Shown: positions 1 through 9,363 of the stretch, piece after piece
Numbering within the stretch: position 1 is the first letter of the stretch
Layout of the letters: each line of letters opens with the position of its first letter
Origin: Methylobacterium aquaticum
Lineage (GTDB): Bacteria; Pseudomonadota; Alphaproteobacteria; Rhizobiales; Beijerinckiaceae
Reading direction: 5' to 3'
Assembly: GCF_001043915.1 (NCBI RefSeq)
Contig: NZ_LABX01000056.1
Span: 1-64,000 of the forward strand
Length of the DNA: 64,000 nt
Notes under the pieces: model-generated
Told to the model about the DNA's origin: nothing
The model's input: only the letters and a program-made list of their open reading frames with translations
The model's database searches: none
Made by a program: the position numbers and the translations under genes

Positions 1-1
1 C

Positions 2-226
2 GTCCTGCCCGCCAACCCCGCCGTCGCCGTGCGCGCGCCGCACTACTCCGCGGTCACCGCCGGCGTGGCGCGCTACGACGTGGTCGATCCCAAGGACTGG
101 CGCGAACTCAACCGCGCGGTGACGCCGAAGCCAGGCTCGGGCGGCATGGAGGGCATGGACCACTCCCGGATGCCCGGCATGAACATGCCCGGCATGGGCG
201 GCAGGCGCGACACGGGAGGGCGATGA
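2..226 (+). CDS. 3' end of unidentified gene with Met-rich tail
   Basis: The frame is open from base 2, so the start lies outside the window and only the last 74 residues are visible. They end in a Met/His-rich tail (MDHSRMPGMNMPGMGG), a composition common in periplasmic Cu(I)-binding proteins. It is followed in the same direction by a TolC-like gene and a multicopper oxidase, so it is probably the first visible member of the copper cluster. The family cannot be named from this piece. Confidence 0.6.
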   Translation, partial: VLPANPAVAVRAPHYSAVTAGVARYDVVDPKDWRELNRAVTPKPGSGGMEGMDHSRMPGMNMPGMGGRRDTGGR

Positions 227-288
227 TGCGCCGCCCCTGTAACCAATCCCAGCTCGCCGCCGGACTAGGCCTCAAAGGAAACTCACGG

Positions 289-1833
289 ATGACCTCGGCT
301 CAGACTCGCTGGTCCGGCGCATGCTGGGGAGCCGAAGCGTCGCTCGGCCGCCGCGCCCGGGCGGCCGCCCTGCTGGCGGTCGTCGGGGTGCCGCTCGGCG
401 GCTGCTTGGGCTTCTCGGCCGACGGTGGGCTCGGCCCGGCGCACAGCTATGCCGCTCTGGAGCTGAGGAAGGGCATCGTGAAAGTCTCCGACGAGACCGC
501 CGCGGCGGGCGCAGCGACGCGTGCAGAGCAACTGCTGCGGCGCCCGTTGACGCCCGACGGCGCGGTTCAGGTCGCCTTACTGAAGAACCGCGCCCTGCAA
601 GCGTCCTTCAACGACCTAGGCGTGTCGGAAGCCGAGTTCGTCCAGGCGACCCTGCCGCCAGTCCCGCGGCTCTCTCTCAGCCGTACCGGGGGCGATTTCA
701 CGCTGGAGATCGAGCGCTCGGTGGCCGCGAGCCTTATCGAACTCCTGACGCTGCCCGTCCGCATACCCATCGCGCAGAACCGTTTCAGGGCGGAGCAGTA
801 CCGCGCGGTCGGACAGGTGCTGCGGCTCGCCGGCGAGGCCCGGCGCCAGTTCTACCGGACCGTGTCGGCGAACCAGTCCATCGCCTACCTGGAGCAGGCG
901 CTCGCGAGCGCCGGCTCCGCGTCCACCCTGGCCAAGCAGCTCGGTGAGACGGGCGCCTTGAACAAGCTGGAACAGGCGCGCGAGCACGCTTTCTACAGCG
1001 AACTCGGAGCGCAGCTGGCCAAAGCCCGCGTCTTGCAGCGGGTCGAGCGCGAGAAACTGATCCGCCTGCTTGGCCTCTGGGGACGCGAGATCGACTTCAA
1101 GCTCCCGAACAGTCTGCCGGCGCTGCCGGGCCGGTTGGTGAGCGGCACCCTAATCGAGGCCGAGGCGATCAAGAAGCGGGCGGACATCCAGACGGCGCGC
1201 TTCGAACTCCAGTCGCTCGCGGGCCAGTACGGCCTCAACCAGGTCAGCGGCTTCATCAACGTGCTTGATGTCGGATATTCCGATCGCTTCGATCGCTCGA
1301 AGGCATTCGAGCCGAACGAGCAGGGCGGCTTCAACGTCACGCGCGACAAGAGCTTCGGGCGCGGCTACTCCGTCGACCTCGTCATCCCCATCTACGACTT
1401 TGGGACGACGGTGGTGCGCGGTGCGCGGGAGGCATACCTCGGCGCTGCCCACCGTCTCGCTGAGAAGGCGGTCAACGCCCGCTCGGAGGTGCGCGAGGCC
1501 TACCAGCGCTATCGCGGCCAGTACGACATCACCCGCCACTACCAGGGCAGCGTGCTGCCCCTGCGCAAGACGATCCAGGACCAAGCGCTGTTGCAGTACA
1601 GCGGAATGCTGATCGATGTCACCACCCTGATCATCGACGCCCGGTCCCGGATCCTGAGCAACATCCAGGCCATCGAAGCCCAACGCGACTTCTGGATCGC
1701 GGCGACCGACCTCAGGGCGGCCGTGATAGGCGGCGGCTTCAGCGGAGAGGGGTTCGGCGGCGAGAGCGCAGGCGTCGAGGGGGTTGCCGGCGGCGGGGGC
1801 GAGACCCTCGCAGCCGCAACCCCGGGCGGCTGA
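289..1833 (+). CDS. TolC-family outer-membrane efflux lipoprotein
   Basis: An outer-membrane factor that would complete a tripartite efflux pump, here probably for copper. I chose the ATG at 289 over the ATG at 223: it has an AAAGGAA ribosome site at about 274-280 and puts a lipobox (VPLGGC, Cys39) right after a hydrophobic stretch, as expected for a lipidated, exported protein. The 514-residue length and the Ala/Gln/Arg-rich helical body fit TolC/CusC-like proteins. The C-terminus is Gly-rich. It reads in series with the multicopper oxidase 32 bases downstream. The substrate is inferred from the neighbours only. Confidence 0.85.
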   Translation: MTSAQTRWSGACWGAEASLGRRARAAALLAVVGVPLGGCLGFSADGGLGPAHSYAALELRKGIVKVSDETAAAGAATRAEQLLRRPLTPDGAVQVALLKNRALQASFNDLGVSEAEFVQATLPPVPRLSLSRTGGDFTLEIERSVAASLIELLTLPVRIPIAQNRFRAEQYRAVGQVLRLAGEARRQFYRTVSANQSIAYLEQALASAGSASTLAKQLGETGALNKLEQAREHAFYSELGAQLAKARVLQRVEREKLIRLLGLWGREIDFKLPNSLPALPGRLVSGTLIEAEAIKKRADIQTARFELQSLAGQYGLNQVSGFINVLDVGYSDRFDRSKAFEPNEQGGFNVTRDKSFGRGYSVDLVIPIYDFGTTVVRGAREAYLGAAHRLAEKAVNARSEVREAYQRYRGQYDITRHYQGSVLPLRKTIQDQALLQYSGMLIDVTTLIIDARSRILSNIQAIEAQRDFWIAATDLRAAVIGGGFSGEGFGGESAGVEGVAGGGGETLAAATPGG

Positions 1834-1865
1834 CGCCACCTCGCACGAGACACATGGAGAGACCA

Positions 1866-3287
1866 ATGACTGAGATTTCGCGGAGGAACCTGCTCGGGGC
1901 CGGCGGACTGGTCCTCGCAGGGACGTCGATGATCAGCGGGCGCGTGCAGGCCGCCGGCCTGCCCGAGGCGCCCTCGATGGACAAGGCGACGACGCAGCCG
2001 CCGCTCGTGCCCACCACCGGCGTCGACTACAATCCGGTGGTGACGCTGAATGGCTGGACCCTTCCGTGGCGCATGCGCGGGGACTGGAAGGAGTTCCACC
2101 TCGTAGCGGAGCCCGTCGTACGCGAGATGGCACCGGGCATGAAGGCCCATCTCTGGGGTTACAACGGACAGTCGCCGGGTCCGACCATCGAGGCCGTCGA
2201 GGGCGACAAGGTGCGCATCTTCGTCACCAACCGGTTGCCGGAGGCGACTTCCGTGCATTGGCACGGCCAGACGCTGCCCAACGGCATGGACGGCGTCGCC
2301 GGGCTCAACCAGCCCGGCATCCCGACCGGCAAGACCTTCGTCTACGAGTTCATCCTGAGGCGCTCGGGCACCTTCATGTACCACCCGCACTCGGACGAGA
2401 TGGTCCAGATGGCGATGGGCATGATGGGCTTCTTCGTCGTGCATCCGCGCGACCCAGCCGAGCGGCGGGTCGACCGCGACTTCGTCTGGCTCCTGAACGC
2501 CTACGATATCGAGGCCGGGTCGTACGTGCCTAAGGTCAACACGATGCTCGATATGAACATGTGGTGCTTCAACAGCCGTGTCTGGCCGGGCATCGATCCC
2601 ATGGTCGCGCGCCAGGGCGACAAGGTGCGCATGCGCTTCGGCAACCTCACCATGACTAACCACCCCATCCACGTTCACGGGGTCGATTTCCACGTCTCGG
2701 GTACGGACGGCGGCTGGATCCCGCCCGAGCGGCAATGGTACGAGGTGTCCGCCGATGTGGCCGTAGGTCAGATGAGGGCCATCGAGTTCAACGCCGACGC
2801 ACTCGGTGACTGGGCGGTCCACTGCCACAAGTCGCACCATACCATGAACGCCATGGGCCACTCGGTGCGCACATACATCGGCGTGAACCTAAAGAGCACG
2901 GCTAAGCGGATTCAGAGGATCGCGCCGGGCTACATGCCCATGGGTTCGACCGGCATGGGCGCCATGGCCGAGATGGAGATGCCGTTGCCCGAGAACACGC
3001 TGCCGATGATGACCGGTGCCGGTCCGTTCGGCTCGGTCGAGATGGGGGGCATGTTCACCGTGCTGAAGGTCCGCCCGGACGTGGCGCCAGGCGACTATAG
3101 GGACCCGGGCTGGTATCAGCATCCGCCGGGTACGCAGGCCTACGAGTGGACTGGCGAGCCCCTACCCGAGCCTAGCCGCGATCCAAATACTCCGCGTGGC
3201 AAGCGCGCGCGTGAGACCGACCTGCGCGTGGTCGACCCGCGAAAGCGTCGGACGGCCGCCAACCCGGGCGGTCACGGAAACCACTGA
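1866..3287 (+). CDS. Multicopper oxidase, Tat-exported (CopA-like)
   Basis: A periplasmic oxidase that probably converts Cu(I) to the less toxic Cu(II) with O2. A Tat signal (SRRNLLGAG) opens the protein. Four copper-ligand clusters are visible: HWHG at residue 131, HPH at 173, HPIHVHG at 266 and HCHKSHH at 319. A Met-rich tract at about 355-400 (MPMGSTGMGAMAEMEM) resembles the Cu(I)-collecting loops of CopA/CueO. The start at 1866 has GGAGAG just upstream; the in-frame ATG at 1854 would come before that site. At 473 residues it is shorter than three-domain CueO/PcoA (500-600), so the domain count is uncertain. Confidence 0.92.
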   Translation: MTEISRRNLLGAGGLVLAGTSMISGRVQAAGLPEAPSMDKATTQPPLVPTTGVDYNPVVTLNGWTLPWRMRGDWKEFHLVAEPVVREMAPGMKAHLWGYNGQSPGPTIEAVEGDKVRIFVTNRLPEATSVHWHGQTLPNGMDGVAGLNQPGIPTGKTFVYEFILRRSGTFMYHPHSDEMVQMAMGMMGFFVVHPRDPAERRVDRDFVWLLNAYDIEAGSYVPKVNTMLDMNMWCFNSRVWPGIDPMVARQGDKVRMRFGNLTMTNHPIHVHGVDFHVSGTDGGWIPPERQWYEVSADVAVGQMRAIEFNADALGDWAVHCHKSHHTMNAMGHSVRTYIGVNLKSTAKRIQRIAPGYMPMGSTGMGAMAEMEMPLPENTLPMMTGAGPFGSVEMGGMFTVLKVRPDVAPGDYRDPGWYQHPPGTQAYEWTGEPLPEPSRDPNTPRGKRARETDLRVVDPRKRRTAANPGGHGNH

Positions 3288-3459
3288 GCCGGCGATGCCG
3301 GATGTCTTCCAGGCTTCTGCCACGACGGTGCCCTAACGCGGGCGCGCACTGGCGGACGGGTTCGGGCGGACCTAGTCCCCCGAAAGCCGCTGCACGGGCC
3401 TCGCCACGGCCCCTCAAGAGGTGCCCGTGCAGCGGCACAGCGACCATCAGGAGAACACG

Positions 3460-3744
3460 ATGAGGCAGATACCTCTCTACGCCCTCGCCGCGCTGCTGGC
3501 CCTGGCGGGCCCGGCCTGGGCGCAATCCGTCAAGGCCACGGTCACGAAGGTAGACCAGGCGGCTGGCAAGGTCACGCTGGACCACGAGCGCATCCCGAAG
3601 CTCGACATGGACGCCATGACCATGGCCTACAAGGTCAAGGATCCGGTGATGCTCAAGGATCTGAAGTCCGGGGACAAGATCGAATTCGAGGTCGACGAGG
3701 CCGACGGTCAGTACACTGTCACGAAGATTCGGAAAGCCAAGTAG
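3460..3744 (+). CDS. CusF-like periplasmic copper-binding protein
   Basis: A 94-residue protein with a signal peptide ending in AWA-Q, preceded by CAGGAGA. The mature part is one small CusF-type beta-barrel domain. The ligand stretch HERIPKLDMDAMTMAY keeps the His and the MTM methionines of E. coli CusF, but the Trp that caps the Cu(I) site there appears to be Met or Asp here. Likely role: ferry Cu(I)/Ag(I) to the efflux pump or oxidase encoded just upstream. Confidence 0.88.
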   Translation: MRQIPLYALAALLALAGPAWAQSVKATVTKVDQAAGKVTLDHERIPKLDMDAMTMAYKVKDPVMLKDLKSGDKIEFEVDEADGQYTVTKIRKAK

Positions 3745-3815
3745 CGCCCCGAACCGGCCCGCCGCGCGGACACGCACGATGCCGCGCGGCAGGCCCCTGC
3801 CGTAGAGGAAATCAC

Positions 3816-4520
3816 ATGCGACATCTATTCCTGTCGGCTGCCGTGAGCTTGGTGTTGGCAAGCCCGCTCTCGGGGGCGGCCTGGGCCCAACCCGCCAAGG
3901 GCGCCCCGGCCGCAATTGAGCGTGTGCGCGAGGTCATGGCCGACCGCTTCAGGAACCTGAAGCTGACTGGCGATCCGGACCGGGACTTCGCCGAACTCCT
4001 GATCGCGAGCTACGAGCAGACACTCTTCCTCGCCAAGGCACAGCTCGAATACGGCGGCGACCGGCAGTTGCGCGAGACGGCGCAGAAGATCCAGGACGAG
4101 CAGCAGCAGAAGATCGACGCTCTCAAGGAGTGGCAAGTCCGGAGCCGGCAATCGGATTACCGGTCACAGCCGAACCAGACGCCTTCCGGCGAGGGCCCGC
4201 TGGACCGCCAAGCCCAGGCGGGCGGCTCGCGCCAGCCTGCGTCTCCTTCTCCCGCGCCGCCGCCCAAACCTGCCGCAGCCCAGCCCCCTGCCAACACGCC
4301 TCTCGTGAGCGGGACCGTCCAGAAGGTCGACGAAGCCGCCGGCAAGGTCACGCTGGACCACGAGCGCATCCCGAACATCGACATGGACGCCATGACCATG
4401 GCCTACCGGGTTGCCGACCCCGCCATCCTGAAGGGAGTGAAGGCCGGGGACCGGGTCCGGTTCTCCGCCGACCGGGTGAATGGGCAACTCGCCATCACGC
4501 GCATCCAGAAGGCGCGATGA
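3816..4520 (+). CDS. DUF305-like / CusF-domain fusion, periplasmic
   Basis: A 234-residue exported protein (signal ending AWA-Q, ribosome site AGAGGA at about 3804). Residues about 30-110 form a helical region (DRDFAELLIASYEQTLFLAK) that resembles DUF305 copper-associated proteins, though the usual paired His is replaced by Ser-Tyr. A Pro/Gln-rich linker follows, then a CusF domain from about 163 (HERIPNIDMDAMTMAY) nearly identical in its ligand loop to the gene before it, which points to duplication. Likely a periplasmic copper carrier. Confidence 0.8.
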   Translation: MRHLFLSAAVSLVLASPLSGAAWAQPAKGAPAAIERVREVMADRFRNLKLTGDPDRDFAELLIASYEQTLFLAKAQLEYGGDRQLRETAQKIQDEQQQKIDALKEWQVRSRQSDYRSQPNQTPSGEGPLDRQAQAGGSRQPASPSPAPPPKPAAAQPPANTPLVSGTVQKVDEAAGKVTLDHERIPNIDMDAMTMAYRVADPAILKGVKAGDRVRFSADRVNGQLAITRIQKAR

Positions 4521-4625
4521 GGCGACGGAGGACATCGAGCGCGCACTCAACCCGGTTCTGCCGACGGCATCCTGCACCCGACGCGTTGGCAGTCCGGCTC
4601 GGGCCCATTAACCCAGGATACTTTC

Positions 4626-5261
4626 ATGCGAACTGCCAAGATCGTCCTTCTCACGCTGCTCTCGGCCGGCGCCCTGGCGACTTTCGCCGCTGCTGCCGTG
4701 ATCTACGCAGGCGTTTTCAACGTCGCGGCCACTGAGCCCCACTGGGCTCTGACCACGTGGGTGCTGGAGAAGGCACGGGTGCGCTCGATCCGTGCGCATG
4801 CGGCTGGTCTGGCGCCCCCCCCAGGTTACGACGAGCAAGACAAGCTCGTGTCAGCCGTCGGACACTTTTCGGAGCATTGCGCCACGTGCCACGGCGGACC
4901 TGGCGCCAAGCGCAGCGAGGTGGCCGACGGCATGTACCCCGAGCCGCCCGACCTCAAGGAGGCTACGAGGCGCTACACCGCAGGCGAGCTGTTCTGGATC
5001 CTGAAGAACGGCATCAAGATGAGCGGCATGCCGTCGATGGCGAGTGACGGTGACGAGATGCTTTGGGCGACGGTAGCGTTGCTGCAGAAGATGCCGGGCC
5101 TGTCCAACGACGAGTACAACGACATGTGGATGCAGGCGCAGGCAGCAGGCGACCACGGCGGCATGAACCATGGCACCGCCCCAGCGGAAGGTACGAAGGG
5201 AACCGACCAGCCGTCCACCGCATCGCAGCCAGACGGCGCGCGGCACAAGCACAGCCATTGA
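4626..5261 (+). CDS. Class I cytochrome c, membrane-anchored or exported
   Basis: A 211-residue protein with an N-terminal hydrophobic segment and one heme-binding CATCH motif at residues 85-89. The likely sixth ligand is a Met in MSGMPSM at about 132-137. The C-terminus is rich in His and Met (MNHGTAP, ending HKHSH), suggesting extra metal binding. In a copper cluster it could accept electrons from, or donate them to, the multicopper oxidase; that is inference. It has the length of single-heme cytochromes with an N-terminal anchor. Confidence 0.88.
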   Translation: MRTAKIVLLTLLSAGALATFAAAAVIYAGVFNVAATEPHWALTTWVLEKARVRSIRAHAAGLAPPPGYDEQDKLVSAVGHFSEHCATCHGGPGAKRSEVADGMYPEPPDLKEATRRYTAGELFWILKNGIKMSGMPSMASDGDEMLWATVALLQKMPGLSNDEYNDMWMQAQAAGDHGGMNHGTAPAEGTKGTDQPSTASQPDGARHKHSH

Positions 5262-5493
5262 CCGTCGCGGCCCGCCACGCGAAAGCCCTTGAGGTCGCCT
5301 CACACCAGTCGGGTGGCGCCGTGAGGGCGGATCCGAAGCCCCCAAACACGCTGTCGTTGCACACGCTCGCTGCCGGATCGGGCACCAGGACGGGCACTGG
5401 TCGGAAGCCGCTCCGACTCGTGTGGTCTCCCACGGCCAAGGCCACACGAGCGACCAACGACCAGGCAAATACAAGAGCAAATGGAGATCTACG

Positions 5494-5874
5494 ATGAAGA
5501 GATACGCGATACCGTTGTTGCTCGCCCTCGGCCTCGCATCCGGGTCCGCCCTCGCCCATGGCGAGGCACCCCAGGCCGCGCATGGCGGCCTCGTGCAAGA
5601 GGCGCAGGAGCTATGGTTGGAACTCGTGGTGAAGGATGCCGATGTAACCGTCTACGTCCTGGACGAGATGCGCAAGCCCGTTCCCGCGTCACAGATCTCA
5701 GGCACCGCCACGGTGCTGGTCGGTGGCAAAAGCTACAAGGTTGACCTGAGCCCAGCGGGCACCAACAGCGTCCAGGGCAAGCTGCCCGTCGCGGCAACCA
5801 GCCAGGTCGTGGCGACGGTTTCGTTGAAGGTCGGCGGAAGGGCCGCGTCCGCGCGGTTCACGAAAAAGGCTTGA
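5494..5874 (+). CDS. Small exported protein of copper cluster, unknown family
   Basis: A 126-residue protein with a clean signal peptide (ends ALA-H) and a mature part starting HGEAPQAAHGG, followed by beta-rich sequence. The start at 5494 has GGAG at 5483; an upstream in-frame start at 5422 would put the signal peptide inside the protein. It lies at the end of the copper gene series, so a periplasmic metal role is plausible, but I do not recognise the family and no catalytic motif is visible. Confidence 0.75.
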   Translation: MKRYAIPLLLALGLASGSALAHGEAPQAAHGGLVQEAQELWLELVVKDADVTVYVLDEMRKPVPASQISGTATVLVGGKSYKVDLSPAGTNSVQGKLPVAATSQVVATVSLKVGGRAASARFTKKA

Positions 5875-6901
5875 TTGACTGGGTTCGCGAGCCTGCGGCA
5901 CATGCGGTTGCGGTCGGCGAGGTGGTTGGCTGTCAGGCAGAACAGTTCGCCGGTCGTCCCGGGAAGGCACTGCTCGGCAGGCCGCGGAGCCAGGCCACGG
6001 CAAGCATCGGCCGGTCGGGCGAGGGTACCTATTACGTCGTCAGGCAGGTCTGGACGCTCCTGCCATCGGCCTCGGCGGCCTCGGCGCGGGCGATAAGGGC
6101 GTCGATGTCGGCTGCAGCCGCTCGACGAAGCAGAGCAGATGCTCGCCGCCGTCGTCCTCTGCGACGCGGATGGCCCGGCCGCGCTCGCGCGCGACACGGG
6201 GGGTGGCTTCCTGTTTGGCGCGCTTCCAGACGTCGCCCGCGAATGCCTCGACGGCGGCGTCGAGGCCTTTGGACAGGTCGTTGGGTTCGGGCTCACAAGG
6301 AACTCGTGGTCGGCGGCGTCGACGGCGCAGGGGAGGGAGGTGGCCTGCACGGGAGAAACATCCGCGTTTCGTGCTTGCCTGTCAGGGCGGCATGGAGCGG
6401 CGACGACCGCCGCAGATCCCAACGTTCCGTCTCGCATGGCGACCGGACGGAGCGTTTCATCGCCCCGATCCTCCTCATTTGTCCGACTACCGAGGTTGGC
6501 GATGTAGGCGCACTTCTTCTTGGCCTGCCCGGCTTTCGCGGCAAGGGTAGCCGGCGGAAAAAGCAGCCTGGAGCTTGCGCCGTGCTTGGTCAACCAGCAG
6601 GACCATGGCGTCGAGGGCGGGGTGGTCCGGGAGGTGCGTATGGCCCATGGTGGATGGACCCGGCAAGCAGGACCTCAAGGATGACATCGTGCAAGAACAT
6701 AGCTGGAGCAAACGACGGCAGGCATCGTGGCCTAACCCAACGTCATCCTTATCCATCCGATGCCTCAGTTAACCTTGAGTCGCGCGCGCAGCGACCTTTC
6801 GCCGTTCCAATGGACGGCATTTTTCATTCTTTAATGCCGAGACTTGACGCTCTGGCTAGGCGTGCTCCCTTCCGGCAGGAGCCGCACCGAGGGAAGCCGT
6901 C
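5875..6901. other. Kilobase without an intact gene; decayed coding remnants
   Basis: Every open frame here is short, Ser/Arg/Pro-rich and unlike a real protein, apart from one remnant on the minus strand (listed separately). The copper gene series ends at 5874 and the next supported gene is a 42-residue reading frame at 6902. The stretch is best read as degraded sequence. Confidence 0.5.
6032..6330 (-). pseudogene. Frameshifted remnant of an unknown helical protein
   Basis: Read on the minus strand, two frames join into plausible protein. One frame gives DLSKGLDAAVEAFAGDVWKR and continues to HLLCFVERLQ at about 6115; the next frame then gives ADIDALIARAEAAEADGR and stops at 6032. Upstream, a third frame gives AVDAADHEFL. 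At least two frameshifts are needed to connect them, so the gene is dead. The composition suggests a coiled-coil or helical protein; I do not recognise the family. Confidence 0.4.
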
Positions 6902-7030
6902 GTGACACATCAGGATGATCCGCTCTGGTACGACACTGAGACGGAGGTAGCGGCGTCGAGCCGCTTTCCATTCTGGAAGTGTGCTCTGACCCTCGTTCTC
7001 ACGGCTGTGGCAGTCTACCTGATCGTTTGA
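6902..7030 (+). CDS. Possible 42-residue single-span membrane protein
   Basis: A GTG-started frame preceded by GAGGGA at 6889-6894 with 7-base spacing. The protein has a polar N-terminus (MTHQDDPLWYDTETE) and one C-terminal hydrophobic segment (CALTLVLTAVAVYLIV) ending at the stop, the usual layout of a tail-anchored small membrane protein. It has no neighbours within 200 bases, so function cannot be inferred. The ribosome site and the clean transmembrane tail are the only support. Confidence 0.4.
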   Translation: MTHQDDPLWYDTETEVAASSRFPFWKCALTLVLTAVAVYLIV

Positions 7031-7242
7031 TCCCGATGCGTCATCCCCGCGCGTCCAGGGCAAGTTCCTGCATGTCCGTGGCTTACCATGGCCGTGAAAG
7101 CCGCAAGCCGCTCGCGATGAGCGGACGGAAGCTCGCCGCGTTTCCCGCGGGTGCGGCGACGTTCCCCGGTCGACGCCGACAAGGTCATGCGTGCCGTTGT
7201 CGCGGGAGGAGGGAATGGCCGTCCCGGACGGCAGGGTGGGGT

Positions 7243-8607
7243 TCACGGCGTATCCACCGAGTTGGTGAGCATGGTGGGTGAAGCCGACAGGGGGCCGCGC
7301 CCGACATCCTTTGGCGCCTGTCCGGTTGCGCCGGGGCAGAGTGCGAAAAGGCGCGGCAGCGTCGGCTCTACCGAGGCCGGCAACGGGCGGGCCCCCAGCC
7401 GTGCGGGCGCCTCAGCACCGAGCTGACGCAGGACGTCCGCGCTGACGACCATGTCCAGGTCGTCCTCCTTGGCACGTCGCTCGATCCGCGACAGGTCGTT
7501 CATGACCGTCCCGAGCACTGTGAACTCGGCACGCCGGCCATCGTCGAACACGCCGGCCAGGACCGGGCCGCAGTGCAGGGTGGCGATGACCCGCAGCGTC
7601 GGGCACCCAGTCCTGTGCCGCTCGCGGTTCAACGCTGCCAGGGTCGCGAGCGTCGCCTCCGCGGCCGCCACGGCCCGTGCGGCCTGTTCGCCGGCGTCGC
7701 CGTCTAGGAACAGCGCCAGCACTCCGTCGCCGACGTACTTGTCGACTACGCCGCCATGGGTCGTCACCGCGTCGTGGACGAGGCGCCGGAAGTCCAGCAG
7801 CCAAGCGACCGAGAGCGCAGGCGGATACGTCCTGGCGAGCGCCGAGGAGCCCCGAAGATCGACGCCGAGCAGGGTCGCATGGCGCTCGGCCACGGAGGCC
7901 GTGCCGCCCGTGCGGACGACCTCCGTGGCTACGCCGTCCGGCAGGAACCTGGACAGCATCAGCCGTTCCTCCCCGGCGCGCAACACCGCTGCGGCCGACG
8001 CACGCATCCACGCGGCTGTTGCCACGACGAAGCCCGACGCGACCGCGAACGCGGCAAGGCCCATGCCCTGGCGGACCAGGACGCGGGTGCCGTCCGGCCC
8101 GAGACGCGCGGGGTCCATGAGCAGGGCCAGCGCGGCCGCCCACCCGACGGCAACGAGCACCGCGAAGAGCGCGGCGAGCCGAGGCCGGAGACGCATGCCG
8201 GTCTGCAGCAGGAACAAGTACGCCGGCAGGAGGCTGACCGAGTCGGTCGCGAGATGGGCCTCGCCGGCATACCGCGGCACGTGGTCGGCGACGACGTAGA
8301 CCGCGATGGCCGCATCGGCGCACGTGGCCGCGAGCGGGAGCCAGGCGCGGACGCGGTCGGACCGCGCCCGGGCGCCGGCAGCCGCCAGCAGCGTGACGAC
8401 GCCGTAGGCCCCGAGCACGACCCAGTGGCCCGCGCGGTTGCCGTGGCCGTAGTCGGCGAGGGCACCCAGCAGGAGGATGAGGACGACACCGAGCCGCGGA
8501 GCTAGCGCCCGCCGCTCGAAGTCCTGCTCCATTCGGGCAGGCAGTTCCGCCCAGAACAGCCCGGCGGGGTCGGCCGATGATGCCGGAGGTGAGGGCATTC
8601 CGCTCAC
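7243..8607 (-). CDS. Membrane class III adenylate/guanylate cyclase
   Basis: A 454-residue protein that probably makes cAMP or cGMP. The N-terminal half has about six hydrophobic segments (for example VVLGAYGVVTLLAAAG). A short linker leads to a class III cyclase domain from about residue 245: LGVDLRGSS carries the first metal Asp, VVDKYVGDGVLALF the second metal/substrate region near residue 289, and VMNDLSRIERRAK the Asn/Arg transition-state pair. The start overlaps the stop of the upstream gene by 4 bases, so the two are translationally coupled. The membrane part may sense the envelope state that the periplasmic partner affects; that is inference. Confidence 0.88.
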   Translation of the reverse strand: MSGMPSPPASSADPAGLFWAELPARMEQDFERRALAPRLGVVLILLLGALADYGHGNRAGHWVVLGAYGVVTLLAAAGARARSDRVRAWLPLAATCADAAIAVYVVADHVPRYAGEAHLATDSVSLLPAYLFLLQTGMRLRPRLAALFAVLVAVGWAAALALLMDPARLGPDGTRVLVRQGMGLAAFAVASGFVVATAAWMRASAAAVLRAGEERLMLSRFLPDGVATEVVRTGGTASVAERHATLLGVDLRGSSALARTYPPALSVAWLLDFRRLVHDAVTTHGGVVDKYVGDGVLALFLDGDAGEQAARAVAAAEATLATLAALNRERHRTGCPTLRVIATLHCGPVLAGVFDDGRRAEFTVLGTVMNDLSRIERRAKEDDLDMVVSADVLRQLGAEAPARLGARPLPASVEPTLPRLFALCPGATGQAPKDVGRGPLSASPTMLTNSVDTP

Positions 8608-9065
8608 CGGGACTTCCGGGCGGCGGGTGAGCCGTCCACATGCAACGTGACCGGCACGTCGAAGCGGTCGAACCGGACGACGGCCGAGACCCTCGCGCCC
8701 TCCAGCAGATCATGCCGGAGGGGTCCGACATCAATCCACGCCGTGCGGTCGCCCAGCCGGTAGACGTCGCCAGCTTCGACGCCCACGCCGGCAACCGCGG
8801 CGCTATGGCTCACGCCCAGGAACCCGCGCACCTGCGATGGTTCGCCCGTGGTGAGGAGCAGTCCCAACAGCACGGCCCGATCAGGCCCGTCGTTCTCGAT
8901 GGTGAACGTGACTCGGCTCGTTTCGCCAGATCTCGCCGGCGTGGCGGCGATCCCCTCGATGTGGATCTCGCCCGCTGTGGCGCCCTCGTCGTGCGACAGG
9001 GCGGTGCTGGCCATCAGGGCAGACGCCCCCGTCGCGGCAAATGCCCGGAACAAGTTCGTGATCAT
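8604..9065 (-). CDS. Exported copper-chaperone-like (PCuAC-like) protein
   Basis: A 153-residue protein with a signal peptide ending LSH-D. The mature part is beta-rich (VTFTIENDGPDRAVLLGLLL) and resembles the cupredoxin-like PCu(A)C/DUF461 fold, but the H-x10-M Cu(I) motif of that family is not evident, so metal binding is unproven. It is the first gene of a two-gene unit with the membrane cyclase, overlapping it by 4 bases. It could be the cyclase's periplasmic input. Confidence 0.7.
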   Translation of the reverse strand: MITNLFRAFAATGASALMASTALSHDEGATAGEIHIEGIAATPARSGETSRVTFTIENDGPDRAVLLGLLLTTGEPSQVRGFLGVSHSAAVAGVGVEAGDVYRLGDRTAWIDVGPLRHDLLEGARVSAVVRFDRFDVPVTLHVDGSPAARKSR

Positions 9066-9363
9066 CGCAAGTCAATCCTGGTGCGTTGGCCTGGTCGGCA
9101 CCTCGGCACGATCAACCGACGCGAGCCTCGCCACAAAGGCAGGCGGAGCGCGGCGCCGGACAGTCCTTTTCGGAAACGCGAATGAGCGGCGGTCGGTGGT
9201 CCCGCCATGCCGCTACGTCGCCCGCCGCGATGGAGAGGCTGCTCCCGTCGCGGCGCCGTTCAGCGTCAGGAAGACGGCCGAAGGAGGTCAGGTACGGGAC
9301 ACGGCCTTGCCTGCGGGCAAGAATGCGAACCATCGACCTGGAGGGAAGTGGACCCGTTCAGGT

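Noticed and set aside
1539-2861. 440-codon minus-strand frame opposite the multicopper oxidase
   Set aside because: His/Asp-rich antisense shadow; the plus frame has all copper motifs.
5733-6593. 286-codon minus-strand open frame
   Set aside because: It is Ser/Arg/Pro-rich, overlaps a real gene, and its neighbouring frames share a better-looking remnant; not coding as a whole.
9066-9363. Minus-strand frame of 73 codons at 9112-9333
   Set aside because: No ribosome site, no family resemblance and Arg-rich; the spacer shows nothing else supported.
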